From Mycolicibacterium parafortuitum (lineage in GTDB: Bacteria; Actinomycetota; Actinomycetes; Mycobacteriales; Mycobacteriaceae), in contig NZ_MVID01000025.1 in assembly GCF_002086815.1 (NCBI RefSeq), positions 47,132 through 111,131 on the forward strand: a DNA stretch of 64,000 nt, given 5' to 3'. This document shows positions 16,126 to 24,234 of this stretch, one piece after another (position 1 is the first letter of the stretch; every line of letters begins with the position of its first letter). Under the pieces are notes generated by a model. That model saw only the letters and a program-made list of their open reading frames with translations, did not search any database and was not told where the DNA came from. The position numbers and the translations under genes are program-made.

Positions 16126-17628
16126 ATGTCGAGGGCGGAGTTGCAGGACGCGGTCAGCGCGCTGCGCGCCGCCTTCGACACCGTGGCGGCGTGCGATCTG
16201 GACCTGCTGACTCGCGATGAACTCGTCGAGGTGATGGACGAGTTGGAGAGTTTGGGGTGTCAGCTGCCCGGGCTGGGTCATCGGTTGTTGGCGCGGTTGC
16301 AGACCGAAACCACCGCCCGGGAGATGGGCGCGAAATCGTGGAAAGACGTGCTGCGGATCCGGTGGCGCATCTCCGCGAGTGAAGCCAACCGGCGCCTGAC
16401 CGAGGCTGCGGTGTTGGCGCCGCGGCCCTCGGTCACCGGGCCGACCCTGCCGCCGCTGCTACCCGCGACCGCGGTCGCCCAGTCGCGGGGATTGATCAAC
16501 CCCGAGCATGTCGAGGTGATCCGCAAAGCGGTCGACAAGCTGCCGGCCTGGGTGGATGCCGTGACTCGTGAGCAGTTCGAGGTCGATCTGGTGCGTACCG
16601 CGGTCGGGGTGGGGCCGAAGGAGGTGAAGGACGCCGCGGAGCTGACCTTGTTTCTGTTGGATCAGGACGGCCCCGAACCCGATGACACCGAACGTGCCCG
16701 CAAGCGTGGGGTGACCAAACACAAGCAGCGTGCTGACGGGATGATCGACCTGACCGCCACCTTGACCCCCGAAGCCTGGGCGGTGCTGGAGGTGCTGTTC
16801 GCCAAATACGCCGCCCCAGGTATGTGCAACCCCGCCGACCCGCAACCCTGCACCAGCGGCACGCCGTCGCAGGCGCAGATCGACGGCGACGACCGCAGCC
16901 TGGCGCAGCGCCAACATGATGCGCTGATCGCCGTCGGGCGTATCGCGTTGATGAGCGGGGAACTCGGCAAGCTGAACGGGCTGCCGGTGTCGATCATCAT
17001 CCGCACGACACTGCAAGACTTGGAATCGCGTGCCGGGGTCGGCACCACCGGTGGTGGCACCAGGATGCCCATCAAGGACGTGATCCGGATGGGCGGGCAC
17101 GCCAACCACTACCTGGCGGTGTTCGACAAGGCCACCGGGTCGGCGTTGGATCTGTTCCGCACCAAACGCATCGCCACCCCAGAGCAGCGGATTATGTTGA
17201 TCGCCCGCGACGGCGGCTGTACCAAGCCGTGTTGCCCCGTCGGCGCCTACGGCACCCAGGTCCATCACGTGGTCAGCGATTGGGCCCGCGGCGGTCTCAC
17301 CAACATCAACGACCTCGGCCTGGCCTGCCCGCCGGATAACCGCAGCGTCAACAACAACGACCCCACCGCCTGGACCACCCGCATCAACGACCGCGGCGAG
17401 GTCGAATGGATCCCACCCGAGCACCTCGACACCGGACAAACCCGAATCAACACCTACCACCGCCCCGAACGGCTACTGCGCCCGCCCGAGGAGCCCGAAA
17501 ATGGCAGTCCGGCAGCCGAACCCGACGACGGCGAGCCAATCCGTGACACCGAGGCCGACACCGTGCAACCGTCCGACACCCCCGGCGAACCCGGCGGCCC
17601 CGCACCACCCGAAGGCCACGCGGCCTGA
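16126..17628 (+). CDS. 13E12 repeat family protein (DUF222 with HNH endonuclease domain)
   Basis: 500 aa. DUF222 region spans about residues 30-340; the HNH region is near residues 380-420 with QVHHVVSDWARGG, TNINDL and LACPPDN. Zinc-type cysteines occur in CTKPCCP just before it. The C-terminal 60 residues are Pro/Glu/Gly-rich and probably disordered. This family is multicopy in mycobacteria and presumed to be DNA-cleaving, with no firm biological role. The SOS box at 16107-16122 directly upstream implies induction by DNA damage. No strong Shine-Dalgarno is visible. A second family member is cut by the right window edge at 63794-64000; the two C-termini are clearly diverged. Confidence 0.9.
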   Translation: MSRAELQDAVSALRAAFDTVAACDLDLLTRDELVEVMDELESLGCQLPGLGHRLLARLQTETTAREMGAKSWKDVLRIRWRISASEANRRLTEAAVLAPRPSVTGPTLPPLLPATAVAQSRGLINPEHVEVIRKAVDKLPAWVDAVTREQFEVDLVRTAVGVGPKEVKDAAELTLFLLDQDGPEPDDTERARKRGVTKHKQRADGMIDLTATLTPEAWAVLEVLFAKYAAPGMCNPADPQPCTSGTPSQAQIDGDDRSLAQRQHDALIAVGRIALMSGELGKLNGLPVSIIIRTTLQDLESRAGVGTTGGGTRMPIKDVIRMGGHANHYLAVFDKATGSALDLFRTKRIATPEQRIMLIARDGGCTKPCCPVGAYGTQVHHVVSDWARGGLTNINDLGLACPPDNRSVNNNDPTAWTTRINDRGEVEWIPPEHLDTGQTRINTYHRPERLLRPPEEPENGSPAAEPDDGEPIRDTEADTVQPSDTPGEPGGPAPPEGHAA

Positions 17629-17720
17629 CGTCCACCGACGCGGGTCCGGGATCGACGGCATGGAGCGCTGCGGGTGATCGCCACGCAGCACATGTCGGCC
17701 GCCGCGCGGCCGGTGGGGAC

Positions 17721-17726
17721 TACATT
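17721..17726 (+). promoter_or_regulatory. Probable -10 box for a leaderless arsR-type transcript
   Basis: TACATT fits the mycobacterial TANNNT -10 and is 6 nt before the GTG start codon, the spacing expected for a leaderless mRNA. Confidence 0.5.
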
Positions 17727-17732
17727 TGCCGT

Positions 17733-18053
17733 GTGGAGGATCAGCAGCTCGTAGATCGGGCCTCGTCGGCGCTGGCGGAAGTCGATACCTCGGGCTGGGC
17801 GCAGCGGTTCGACCTGGTGTCCGATCCGCACCGCCTGGAGATCCTGCTGTGCCTGCACCGCGCCCCCGGCATCTGCGTCAGCGACCTGGCCGCGGCGCTG
17901 GGCCGCTCGGAGAACGCCGTCTCGCAGGCGCTTCGAGTCCTGCGCCAGCAAGGCTGGGTCAACAGCACCCGCGCCGGCCGGTCGGTCACCTACCGACTGG
18001 AGGATGAGGTCGTCCACGACCTGCTGCACTGGATCGGCGCCCGGCACGGCTGA
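17733..18053 (+). CDS. ArsR/SmtB-family metalloregulator
   Basis: 106 aa winged-helix repressor. LVSDPHRLEILLCL near residue 30, recognition helix in LGRSENAVSQALRVLRQQGWV (about 58-78) and the wing TRAGRSVTYRL. The last helix, DEVVHDLLHWIGARHG, carries an Asp and three His residues, reminiscent of the alpha-5 metal site of SmtB/NmtR-type Zn/Ni/Co sensors. No Cys pair of the ArsR or CadC type is present. The ECF cobalt transporter genes begin about 1.2 kb downstream in the same direction, making a Co/Ni/Zn sensor role plausible but unproven. GTG start with a leaderless-type promoter. Confidence 0.85.
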   Translation: MEDQQLVDRASSALAEVDTSGWAQRFDLVSDPHRLEILLCLHRAPGICVSDLAAALGRSENAVSQALRVLRQQGWVNSTRAGRSVTYRLEDEVVHDLLHWIGARHG

Positions 18054-18222
18054 TTCGTCACTGACCGCCGAAAGTGTCTTGAGCGCAACCATTTTCCCTC
18101 TCAACGGGCGCTCGCCTGCCCGCCGGATGTGGATGTGACGGCTGTGCGGAAACCTGCGGGCCGGGGCGTCGCTGCGCGTAGTGTCGAGTCCACGGGCTGG
18201 AGTCGGCGAGAGCGGGACGAAC

Positions 18223-19188
18223 ATGCGCACCATCGCACTGGAAGAGCACTTCCTCACCGCCGACCTGGCGCACTACAGCGACCCGACCCGGTCGCTGGCC
18301 CAGCCCCAGATCTGGAAGGAAGCGGAGCGCAGGCTGGCCGACCTCGCCGAGCTGCGGCTGGCCGACATGGACGCCGCAGGGGTGGACGTGGCCGTGCTGT
18401 CGCTGACCGCCCCGGGCATCCAGGCTGAACCCGATCCGCAGCTGGCGGTGGAGCGGGCCCGCGAGGTCAACGATTTCGTCGCAGGCGTCGTCGCGGCCAA
18501 CCCGTCCAGGTTCCGAGGGTTCGCCGCGTTGCCCCTGCAGAACCCGGACGCCGCGGCGAAGGAACTGGAGCGTGCGGTCGAGCAACTCGGGTTGTGCGGC
18601 GCACTGGTCAATGCGCACACTCTGGGCGTCTACCTCGATGCGCCGCCGCTGCGGGTGGTGTGGGAGGCCGCCGAGCGACTGGACGTCCCGCTGTACCTGC
18701 ATCCGGCGAACGGGTTCGACACTCCGCACGTCATCGCCGGTCATCCCGAGCTGATCGGCCCGATGTGGAGTTGGGGAACCGACACCGCCACCCACGCCCT
18801 GCGCATGGTGTTCGGCGGGGTCTTCGACGACTTTCCCGGTGCGAAGCTGCTGCTGGGGCATATGGGCGAAAGCCTGCCCTACTCGCTGTGGCGGCTGGAC
18901 TCGCGCTGGGACTGGCATCGCCACCACGGCGTCGAGCTCGAACTGGGGCATCCATCGGAGTACCTGCGGCGCAACCTCTACGTCACCACCAGCGGCGTCT
19001 GCGACGCCGCGCCCCTGGTGTGCGCGCTGTCGGCGCTCGGGTCCGACCATGTCCTGTTCGCGACCGACTATCCCTATGAGGACATCAACACGGCGACCGC
19101 GTTCCTGGCCGGCGCCCCGATCTCCGAGGACGACCGCGCCAAGCTGAGCCACCTCAACGCTGAGCGCCTGCTGCACATCGACCAGTGA
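18223..19188 (+). CDS. Amidohydrolase-2 family enzyme (gamma-resorcylate decarboxylase/ACMSD-like)
   Basis: 321 aa TIM-barrel metal enzyme. The N-terminus MRTIALEEHF has Glu-Glu-His in place of the usual DxHxH, the form known from gamma-resorcylate and 5-carboxyvanillate decarboxylases. Further likely metal ligands are His in LYLHPANGFDTP (about residue 166) and Asp in FATDYPYEDI near residue 285; GHMGESLPY is also typical. Such enzymes remove CO2 from aromatic or conjugated carboxylates. The ATG at 18223 follows a weak GGGAC. It lies 80 bp before cbiM in the same direction. A true hydrolase activity is less likely than decarboxylation given this N-terminus. Confidence 0.8.
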   Translation: MRTIALEEHFLTADLAHYSDPTRSLAQPQIWKEAERRLADLAELRLADMDAAGVDVAVLSLTAPGIQAEPDPQLAVERAREVNDFVAGVVAANPSRFRGFAALPLQNPDAAAKELERAVEQLGLCGALVNAHTLGVYLDAPPLRVVWEAAERLDVPLYLHPANGFDTPHVIAGHPELIGPMWSWGTDTATHALRMVFGGVFDDFPGAKLLLGHMGESLPYSLWRLDSRWDWHRHHGVELELGHPSEYLRRNLYVTTSGVCDAAPLVCALSALGSDHVLFATDYPYEDINTATAFLAGAPISEDDRAKLSHLNAERLLHIDQ

Positions 19189-19268
19189 GAGCGCCCCTTC
19201 ATCTGTTCAGCTAGACAGGTGTTCACATGGAGGAATAGGCTCCCGGGATGACCGTCGACTACGTCGCG

Positions 19269-19955
19269 ATGCACATGAGCGACGGCATCATCAACGCGCC
19301 GATCTCGCTGCTGTTCGTCGCCGTCGCCGTCGTCGCGGTGGGCCTGTGCGCGTGGCGGGCCCGGGCGGAACTCGACGAGCGCACCGTGCCGCTGGCCGGC
19401 CTGGTCGCGGCGTTCATCTTCGCCGTGCAGATGGTGAACTTCCCGATCCTGCCCGGCGTCAGCGGGCACCTGCTCGGAGGTGCGCTCGCCGCGATCCTGG
19501 TAGGCCCGTACACCGGCGCGCTGTGCATCTCGATCGTGCTGATCGTGCAGGCGCTGCTGTTCGCCGACGGCGGCGTCACCGCGCTGGGCACCAACATCAC
19601 CAACATGGCCGTGATCGGGGTCGCGGCGGGTTACGGCACCGCGGTCCTGCTCTACCGGTTGCTGCGGCGCGGTCGTCCCGCGGTGCCCGTCCCCGTGGTC
19701 GGTGGCATCGCGTTCGTGTCCGCTCTGATCGGAACGGTGTGCGCGGCCATGGGTTTCGTGCTGCAGTACGCCCTCGGCGGGGCGGCGACGACCTCGCTGG
19801 GCACCGTCGCGGCCTACATGTTCGGCACCCACCTGCTGATCGGCGTCGGTGAGGGTGTCATCACCGCGCTGACCGTGGTCGCGGTCGTGCGGGCCCGGCC
19901 CGACCTGGTCTACCTGTTGCGAACCCAGCGCGCCCGAGAGGTGGTCCCGGCATGA
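19269..19955 (+). CDS. cbiM: ECF cobalt transporter substrate-binding subunit CbiM
   Basis: 228 aa from ATG 19269. Multi-helix membrane S-component of a Co/Ni ECF importer. The start is chosen from family chemistry: in CbiM/NikM the free N-terminal Met and His2 plus His67 coordinate the metal, and from 19269 the protein reads MHMSDGII with the conserved His of GVSGHLLGG exactly at residue 67. An upstream in-frame ATG at 19248, with GGAGGA 13 nt before it, would add MTVDYVA; that form would need N-terminal trimming. The stop overlaps the next gene (ATGA). No cobalamin riboswitch fits in the 80-bp upstream gap. Confidence 0.88.
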   Translation: MHMSDGIINAPISLLFVAVAVVAVGLCAWRARAELDERTVPLAGLVAAFIFAVQMVNFPILPGVSGHLLGGALAAILVGPYTGALCISIVLIVQALLFADGGVTALGTNITNMAVIGVAAGYGTAVLLYRLLRRGRPAVPVPVVGGIAFVSALIGTVCAAMGFVLQYALGGAATTSLGTVAAYMFGTHLLIGVGEGVITALTVVAVVRARPDLVYLLRTQRAREVVPA

Positions 19956-20317
19956 CCCGGCGCTGGTGGTTCTGGGCCGCGTTCGCCGCGGCCACCCTGC
20001 TGATCGCGGGCGTGGTGTCCTCGTTCGCGAGCTCGAGCCCCGACGGGCTGGATTCGGCGACGCTGCGCGGTTGCGAGGTCGTCGAGACATCCGACGGTGA
20101 ACTGCTCGACGGCGACTGCATCGCCCAGCACGCCCAGGAGCATCCGCTGGCCGAATCGCCGCTCGCCGACTACGCGGTCGACGGCCGCGACGGCACCGGA
20201 GGATGGGCGGGCATCGTCGGTGTGCTCGTCACCGTCGCCGTCGCGGGCGGCGCATTCTGGCTCATCGCCCGTGCGAAACCGAACGCTGCGAAACCGAAGT
20301 CCGCAGTGGGGGATTGA
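19952..20317 (+). CDS. PDGLE-domain membrane protein (CbiN-like accessory subunit)
   Basis: 121 aa. One N-terminal membrane helix (about residues 5-25), then SSPDGLDSATLRGCEV, the PDGLE signature, an extracytoplasmic segment with two Cys, and a second helix near residues 87-107 before a basic tail. PDGLE/CbiN proteins help CbiM load metal. It is placed between cbiM and cbiQ, with an ATGA overlap to cbiM. Confidence 0.85.
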   Translation: MTRRWWFWAAFAAATLLIAGVVSSFASSSPDGLDSATLRGCEVVETSDGELLDGDCIAQHAQEHPLAESPLADYAVDGRDGTGGWAGIVGVLVTVAVAGGAFWLIARAKPNAAKPKSAVGD

Positions 20318-20319
20318 CG

Positions 20320-21099
20320 GTGGGTGGCGGACATTCGCATCCGCTCTACCGCGACGGCGACTCCCGGGTGCACCGGCTGCCCGCCGAGGTCAAGATCGTC
20401 TGTCTGGCGGCGTTCGTGCTCGCCGTCGTGGCCACTCCGCGAGAGCTGTTCTGGCCCTTCGCGGTCTACGCGCTGATCATCCTCGCCGTCTGGCGCGCGG
20501 CGCGGATCCCGCTGCGCTGGATGCTGCCACGCATGCTGATCGAGGCGCCGTTCGTGGTGCTGGCGCTGCTGTTGCCGTTCTCCGAGGGGGGCGAGCGCGT
20601 CACGGTGGCCGGGATGCAGCTGTCCGTCGCCGGCCTGTACGCGGCGTGGGGCATCGTGGTCAAGGGCACACTCGGTGTCGCGGCATCGCTGACGGTCGCC
20701 GCGACGACCACGGCCCGTGAGCTGCCGGTCGCGCTGAGCCGGCTGCGCGTACCGGCACTGGTCGTCAGCGTGCTGACCCTGATGATCCGCTACATCGACG
20801 TGCTCACCGCCGAGGCCCGGCGCATGCGGATGGCCCGGATCTCGCGTGGCGACTCGCCGACCATGCTGCACCAGGTGGGGGCGACCGCCCGCAGCGTCGG
20901 ATCGCTGTTCCTGCGGTCCTACGAACGCGGCGAACGTGTCTACCTGGCGATGCTGTCCCGCGGATTCGACGGCCACGTCCCGAATCTGGCGGTCGGCGCC
21001 GGTGGTGTCGCGACCGCGACTCCGAGACAATGGGCCGTGGCTCTGCTGCCCGCGGCGGCCGCGGTCACCGTGGCGGCGAGCGCGTGGGCGACGCTGTGA
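20320..21099 (+). CDS. cbiQ: ECF cobalt transporter transmembrane subunit CbiQ
   Basis: 259 aa T-component with about five to six membrane helices. HSHPLYRDGDSRVHRLPAEVK at the N-terminus is typical of CbiQ, and the cytoplasmic coupling motifs ARRMRMARISRG and YERGERVYLAMLSRGF carry the Ala-Arg-Gly signatures that dock on CbiO. GTG 20320 follows the PDGLE stop by 2 nt; TTG 20314 is an alternative. The stop overlaps the next start (GTGA). Confidence 0.9.
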   Translation: MGGGHSHPLYRDGDSRVHRLPAEVKIVCLAAFVLAVVATPRELFWPFAVYALIILAVWRAARIPLRWMLPRMLIEAPFVVLALLLPFSEGGERVTVAGMQLSVAGLYAAWGIVVKGTLGVAASLTVAATTTARELPVALSRLRVPALVVSVLTLMIRYIDVLTAEARRMRMARISRGDSPTMLHQVGATARSVGSLFLRSYERGERVYLAMLSRGFDGHVPNLAVGAGGVATATPRQWAVALLPAAAAVTVAASAWATL

Positions 21100-21866
21100 G
21101 CGTCCCCGCCATCCGCATCCGTGGGCTGCGGTACAGCTACCCGGGTGGGCACGAGGCGCTGGCCGGCATCGACCTCGACATCGACGAGGGGGAGCGCGTC
21201 GCGCTGCTCGGCCCCAACGGCGCGGGCAAGACCACACTGATGCTGCACCTCAACGGAGTGCTCACCGCGACGGCCGGCACCGTCGAGATCAGCGGGCACA
21301 CCCTGTCGCGCAACACGATCCGCGACATCCGGCGCCGGGTCGGGCTGGTGTTCCAGGATCCCGACGACCAGCTGTTCATGCCGACACTGGCGCAGGATGT
21401 CGCGTTCGGCCCGGCCAACTTCGGTGTGCGCGGTGCGGAGCTGGACGCCCGGGTGGCGCACGCCCTCGCCGTCGTGTCGATGACCGAGCTCGCCGACCGC
21501 AACCCGGCACACATGTCCGGCGGCCAGCGGCGCAGAGCCGCGCTGGCCACCGTGCTGGCCTGCGAACCCGAGGTGCTGGTGCTCGACGAACCGTCGGCCA
21601 ACCTGGACCCGGTCGCGCGGCGGGAGCTGGCCGAGACGCTGGCGGGTCTGGACGCGACGATGCTGATCGTCACCCATGATCTGCCCTACGCCGCGCAGCT
21701 GTGCGACCGCGCGATCGTGATGGACGGCGGCGTCATCGTCGCCGACGGGCCGGTGGGCGAGGTGCTGTCGGACGCCGACCTGCTCTCCGCGCACCGGCTC
21801 GAACTGCCGTGGGGTTTCAGCGTCGTGCCGGCACCGGCGCGGCGACCGTCGGCAGGCGGATGCTGA
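21096..21866 (+). CDS. cbiO: ECF cobalt transporter ATPase CbiO
   Basis: 256 aa. Walker A GPNGAGKTT (about residue 40), Q-loop in VFQDPDDQLF, signature MSGGQRRR, Walker B VLVLDEPSANLD and the switch His in VTHDLPYA. The DPDDQ/Q-loop sequence is typical for ECF ATPases. GTG 21096 overlaps the cbiQ stop. The final 50 nt overlap the 3' end of the convergent histidine kinase gene. Completes a CbiM-N-Q-O importer for Co2+ (Ni2+ cannot be excluded). Confidence 0.92.
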   Translation: MSVPAIRIRGLRYSYPGGHEALAGIDLDIDEGERVALLGPNGAGKTTLMLHLNGVLTATAGTVEISGHTLSRNTIRDIRRRVGLVFQDPDDQLFMPTLAQDVAFGPANFGVRGAELDARVAHALAVVSMTELADRNPAHMSGGQRRRAALATVLACEPEVLVLDEPSANLDPVARRELAETLAGLDATMLIVTHDLPYAAQLCDRAIVMDGGVIVADGPVGEVLSDADLLSAHRLELPWGFSVVPAPARRPSAGGC

Positions 21867-23322
21867 ACGCGGTGGTGCCCGAAGCCGATCGCGCGGTGAT
21901 CGTGCCGCCGTGGGATTCGACGATCGACGCCACGATGGACAGGCCGAGCCCGAAGCTGCCCGTGCGGCTCGAGCGGGACTTGTCGGCGCGGACGAACCGC
22001 TCGAACAGATGCGGCAGCAGGTCGGCCTCGATGCCCGGCCCGTCGTCGGCGACGGTGACCTCGACGTAGCCGATGCCGTCATCGCCCCTGCCGGTGCGCA
22101 CCGACGTCGTCACCGTCGTGCCCTCCGGCGTGTGCACCCGGGCGTTGGACAGCAGGTTTGCCAGCGTCTGGTGCAGCCGGGCGCGGTCGCCGCGCACCCA
22201 GACGGGCTGCCCGGGAACCTGCGCCGACCACCGGTGGGTCGGTGCGGACACCGCCGCGTCGTTGACCGCGTCGGCCACCAGCTCGGCCAGGTCCACTTCG
22301 CAGCTCTGCAGATCCTGCCCCTCGTCCAGGCGGGCCAGCAGCAGCAGGTCGGCGACCAGGGCGTTCATACGTCGCGCCTCGGCCTCGATGCGCGCCAGCG
22401 AATACTCGGTCGTCTCGGGCAGCACCGCGCTGTCCTGGCGGGTCAGTTCGGCGTAGCCGTGGATCGCGGCCAGCGGCGTGCGCAGTTCGTGGCTCGCGTC
22501 GGTGATGAACTGGCGCATCCGCCGGTCGGACGCGGCGACGTCCGACAACGCCTGCTCGACATGGTCGAGGAGGCGGTTCAGAGTGTCGCCGACCAGGCCG
22601 ACCTCGGTGTGCGGGTCGGTGTCGCCGGTCGGCACGCGCGGGGTGATCGAATGGTTGTCACGGTCGAGCGGCAGCGCGGCCACCTCCGCGGCCGTCGACG
22701 CCACCCGCCGCAGCGGCCGAAGCGCGAACCGGACGATCGCGACGGTGCCCAGCGCCGTCATCACCAGCGCCAACACCGTCATGCCGGACACCACGACCGT
22801 CTCGCGCACCATCGCTTCCCACGCGGGCGCCCGGGACACCCCGGTAACCAGGAACTCGTCGCCGTCACCGGGACGGCTCACCATCCGGTACCAGCCCAGC
22901 CCGGGGACCTTGACGGTGCGCACCGTCGGATCGGTCCAGTCCAGGCCGGCGATCGCGGCGACCGCATCCGGCGCCGCCTGCTGGGCGTCACCGTCGCCGA
23001 ACACCGCGGAATCCACCGCCTCGCCGTTGCGGATCAGCACCACGACGTTGTCGGGTGCCTGCCCGATCAGATGGGTCAGCGGTTTCATCGTGCCCGGTGG
23101 GGGCAGCGCGCCGCCGGGACCCGGGGTGCCGCGGTACTTCGCCACCGAGGTGATCCCGCCGTCGGCCGCGGCCGCGAGCTGGGCGTCGATCATGCCCAGC
23201 ACGGAGGCGCGCAGGCTCACCACCGACAGGGTGCCGACGGTGATCAGGGCGATGCCCACCACGGCCGAGACGCCGACGACCAGTTGCCGCCGCAACGTCC
23301 AGCTCTGCCAGATGCGTCTCAT
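21817..23322 (-). CDS. Sensor histidine kinase (TrcS-like)
   Basis: 501 aa. N-terminal helix about residues 14-37, an extracytoplasmic sensor region to about 155 and a second helix about 175-200, then a HAMP-like segment with LRPLRRVASTAAEVAALPL. The phosphoacceptor His is in DASHELRTPLAAIHGY; N-box, VADDGPGIE (G1) and GLGLSIVASIVESHGG (G2) complete the ATPase domain. ATG 23322 overlaps the regulator stop (ATGA). Domain layout and partner resemble M. tuberculosis TrcS, but the signal is unknown. Confidence 0.92.
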   Translation of the reverse strand: MRRIWQSWTLRRQLVVGVSAVVGIALITVGTLSVVSLRASVLGMIDAQLAAAADGGITSVAKYRGTPGPGGALPPPGTMKPLTHLIGQAPDNVVVLIRNGEAVDSAVFGDGDAQQAAPDAVAAIAGLDWTDPTVRTVKVPGLGWYRMVSRPGDGDEFLVTGVSRAPAWEAMVRETVVVSGMTVLALVMTALGTVAIVRFALRPLRRVASTAAEVAALPLDRDNHSITPRVPTGDTDPHTEVGLVGDTLNRLLDHVEQALSDVAASDRRMRQFITDASHELRTPLAAIHGYAELTRQDSAVLPETTEYSLARIEAEARRMNALVADLLLLARLDEGQDLQSCEVDLAELVADAVNDAAVSAPTHRWSAQVPGQPVWVRGDRARLHQTLANLLSNARVHTPEGTTVTTSVRTGRGDDGIGYVEVTVADDGPGIEADLLPHLFERFVRADKSRSSRTGSFGLGLSIVASIVESHGGTITARSASGTTAFSIRLPTVAAPVPARR

Positions 23323-24086
23323 GGTGCGGGCCGCAACATGTACCCGACCCCGCGCACGGTGTGGATCATCGGCGCGCGGCCCGCGTCGACCTTCTTCCGC
23401 AGATACGACACGTACAGGTCGACGATGCTCGAGCGCCCGCCGAAGTCGTAGTTCCACACCTGGCGGAGAATCTCGTTGCGGTCCAGAGCCTTTCGCTGAT
23501 TGCGCATCAGCAGGCGCAGCAGTTCGAATTCGGTGGAGGTCAGCGCCACCGGCGCACCGGCGCGCGTCACCTCCCGGCTGGCCGCATCCAGGACGAGGTC
23601 CCCGACCGTCAGGGCCTCGTCGTCGGCCGGGGTCAGGTAGGCCGACCGGCGCAGCAGCCCCCGCAGCCGCGCCACGAGTTCCTCCAGCGAGAACGGCTTG
23701 GTCATGTAGTCGTCGCCGCCCGCGGTCAGCCCGGTCACGCGGTCGGCGACCGAATCACGCGCGGTCAGGAACAGCGTCGGGGTGTACGTCCCGGACGCGC
23801 GCAGCTGTTCCAGCACGCCCAGGCCGTCCATGTCGGGCAGCATGATGTCCAGGACCAGCAGGTCAGGGGTGTTCTCGCGGTACTTCGCGACGGCTTCGGC
23901 GGCGTCGTGGGCGACATCGATCTCCCACCCCTCGTACGTCAGCGCCATCTTGACGAGGTTGGTCAGCGCGCGCTCGTCGTCGACGAGCAGCACACGGATG
24001 GCGGACCCGTCGGCGCGGTACATCCGGGGCAACTTGCCCAGGATCGCGCGGCGGGGTCCCTGGTCCTCGACCGGCGCGGACGTCAT
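23319..24086 (-). CDS. OmpR/PhoB-family response regulator (TrcR-like)
   Basis: 255 aa. After an N-terminal extension with LGKLPRMYRADGSAIRVLLV, the receiver domain has the acidic pair VDDE, the phosphoacceptor Asp in LVLDIMLPDMDG, Thr in LTARD and Lys in TKPFSLEELVARLRGLLRR. The C-terminal winged helix carries LTSTEFELLRLL, VWNYDFGGRSSIVDLYVSYL and IHTVRGVGYMLRP. The extended N-terminus and overall look suggest TrcR. The upstream region 24120-24170 is AT-rich for this genome; TrcR is known to bind AT-rich DNA at its own promoter. First gene of the two-gene operon. Confidence 0.92.
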   Translation of the reverse strand: MTSAPVEDQGPRRAILGKLPRMYRADGSAIRVLLVDDERALTNLVKMALTYEGWEIDVAHDAAEAVAKYRENTPDLLVLDIMLPDMDGLGVLEQLRASGTYTPTLFLTARDSVADRVTGLTAGGDDYMTKPFSLEELVARLRGLLRRSAYLTPADDEALTVGDLVLDAASREVTRAGAPVALTSTEFELLRLLMRNQRKALDRNEILRQVWNYDFGGRSSIVDLYVSYLRKKVDAGRAPMIHTVRGVGYMLRPAP

Positions 24087-24193
24087 CAGCCCATTGTCGC
24101 CTCTTCCGGCGGGCCGCGTCAGCACCTCATAGAGATTTCATATGTGTTTGAGTTTCCTATGCACATCTGGCGTCGCGCGGTGACGTCCATACA

Positions 24194-24205
24194 GTTGGAA
24201 CCAAC
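24194..24205. promoter_or_regulatory. Short dyad upstream of the ECF sigma gene
   Basis: GTTGG-AA-CCAAC, perfect 5-bp arms, 30 nt before the ATG. It includes GGAAC (24197-24201), but no GTT lies 16-19 nt downstream, so a SigH/SigE-type promoter is not supported. Could be an operator or the base of a leader hairpin. Confidence 0.3.
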
Positions 24206-24234
24206 GGCCAGACAGCGGCTTTGGAGGTTCCGAT

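Noticed and set aside
16126..17628. Insertion sequence or transposase
   Set aside because: DUF222/HNH domain layout is the 13E12 family; no terminal inverted repeats or target duplication seen around it.
19189..19268. Cobalamin riboswitch upstream of cbiM
   Set aside because: Only 80 bp available and no B12-box-like sequence.
24197..24229. SigH/SigE-type autoregulatory promoter (GGAAC ... GTT) before the ECF sigma gene
   Set aside because: The GTT is 25 nt from GGAAC and lies in the ribosome-binding site; the required spacing is about 16-19 nt.
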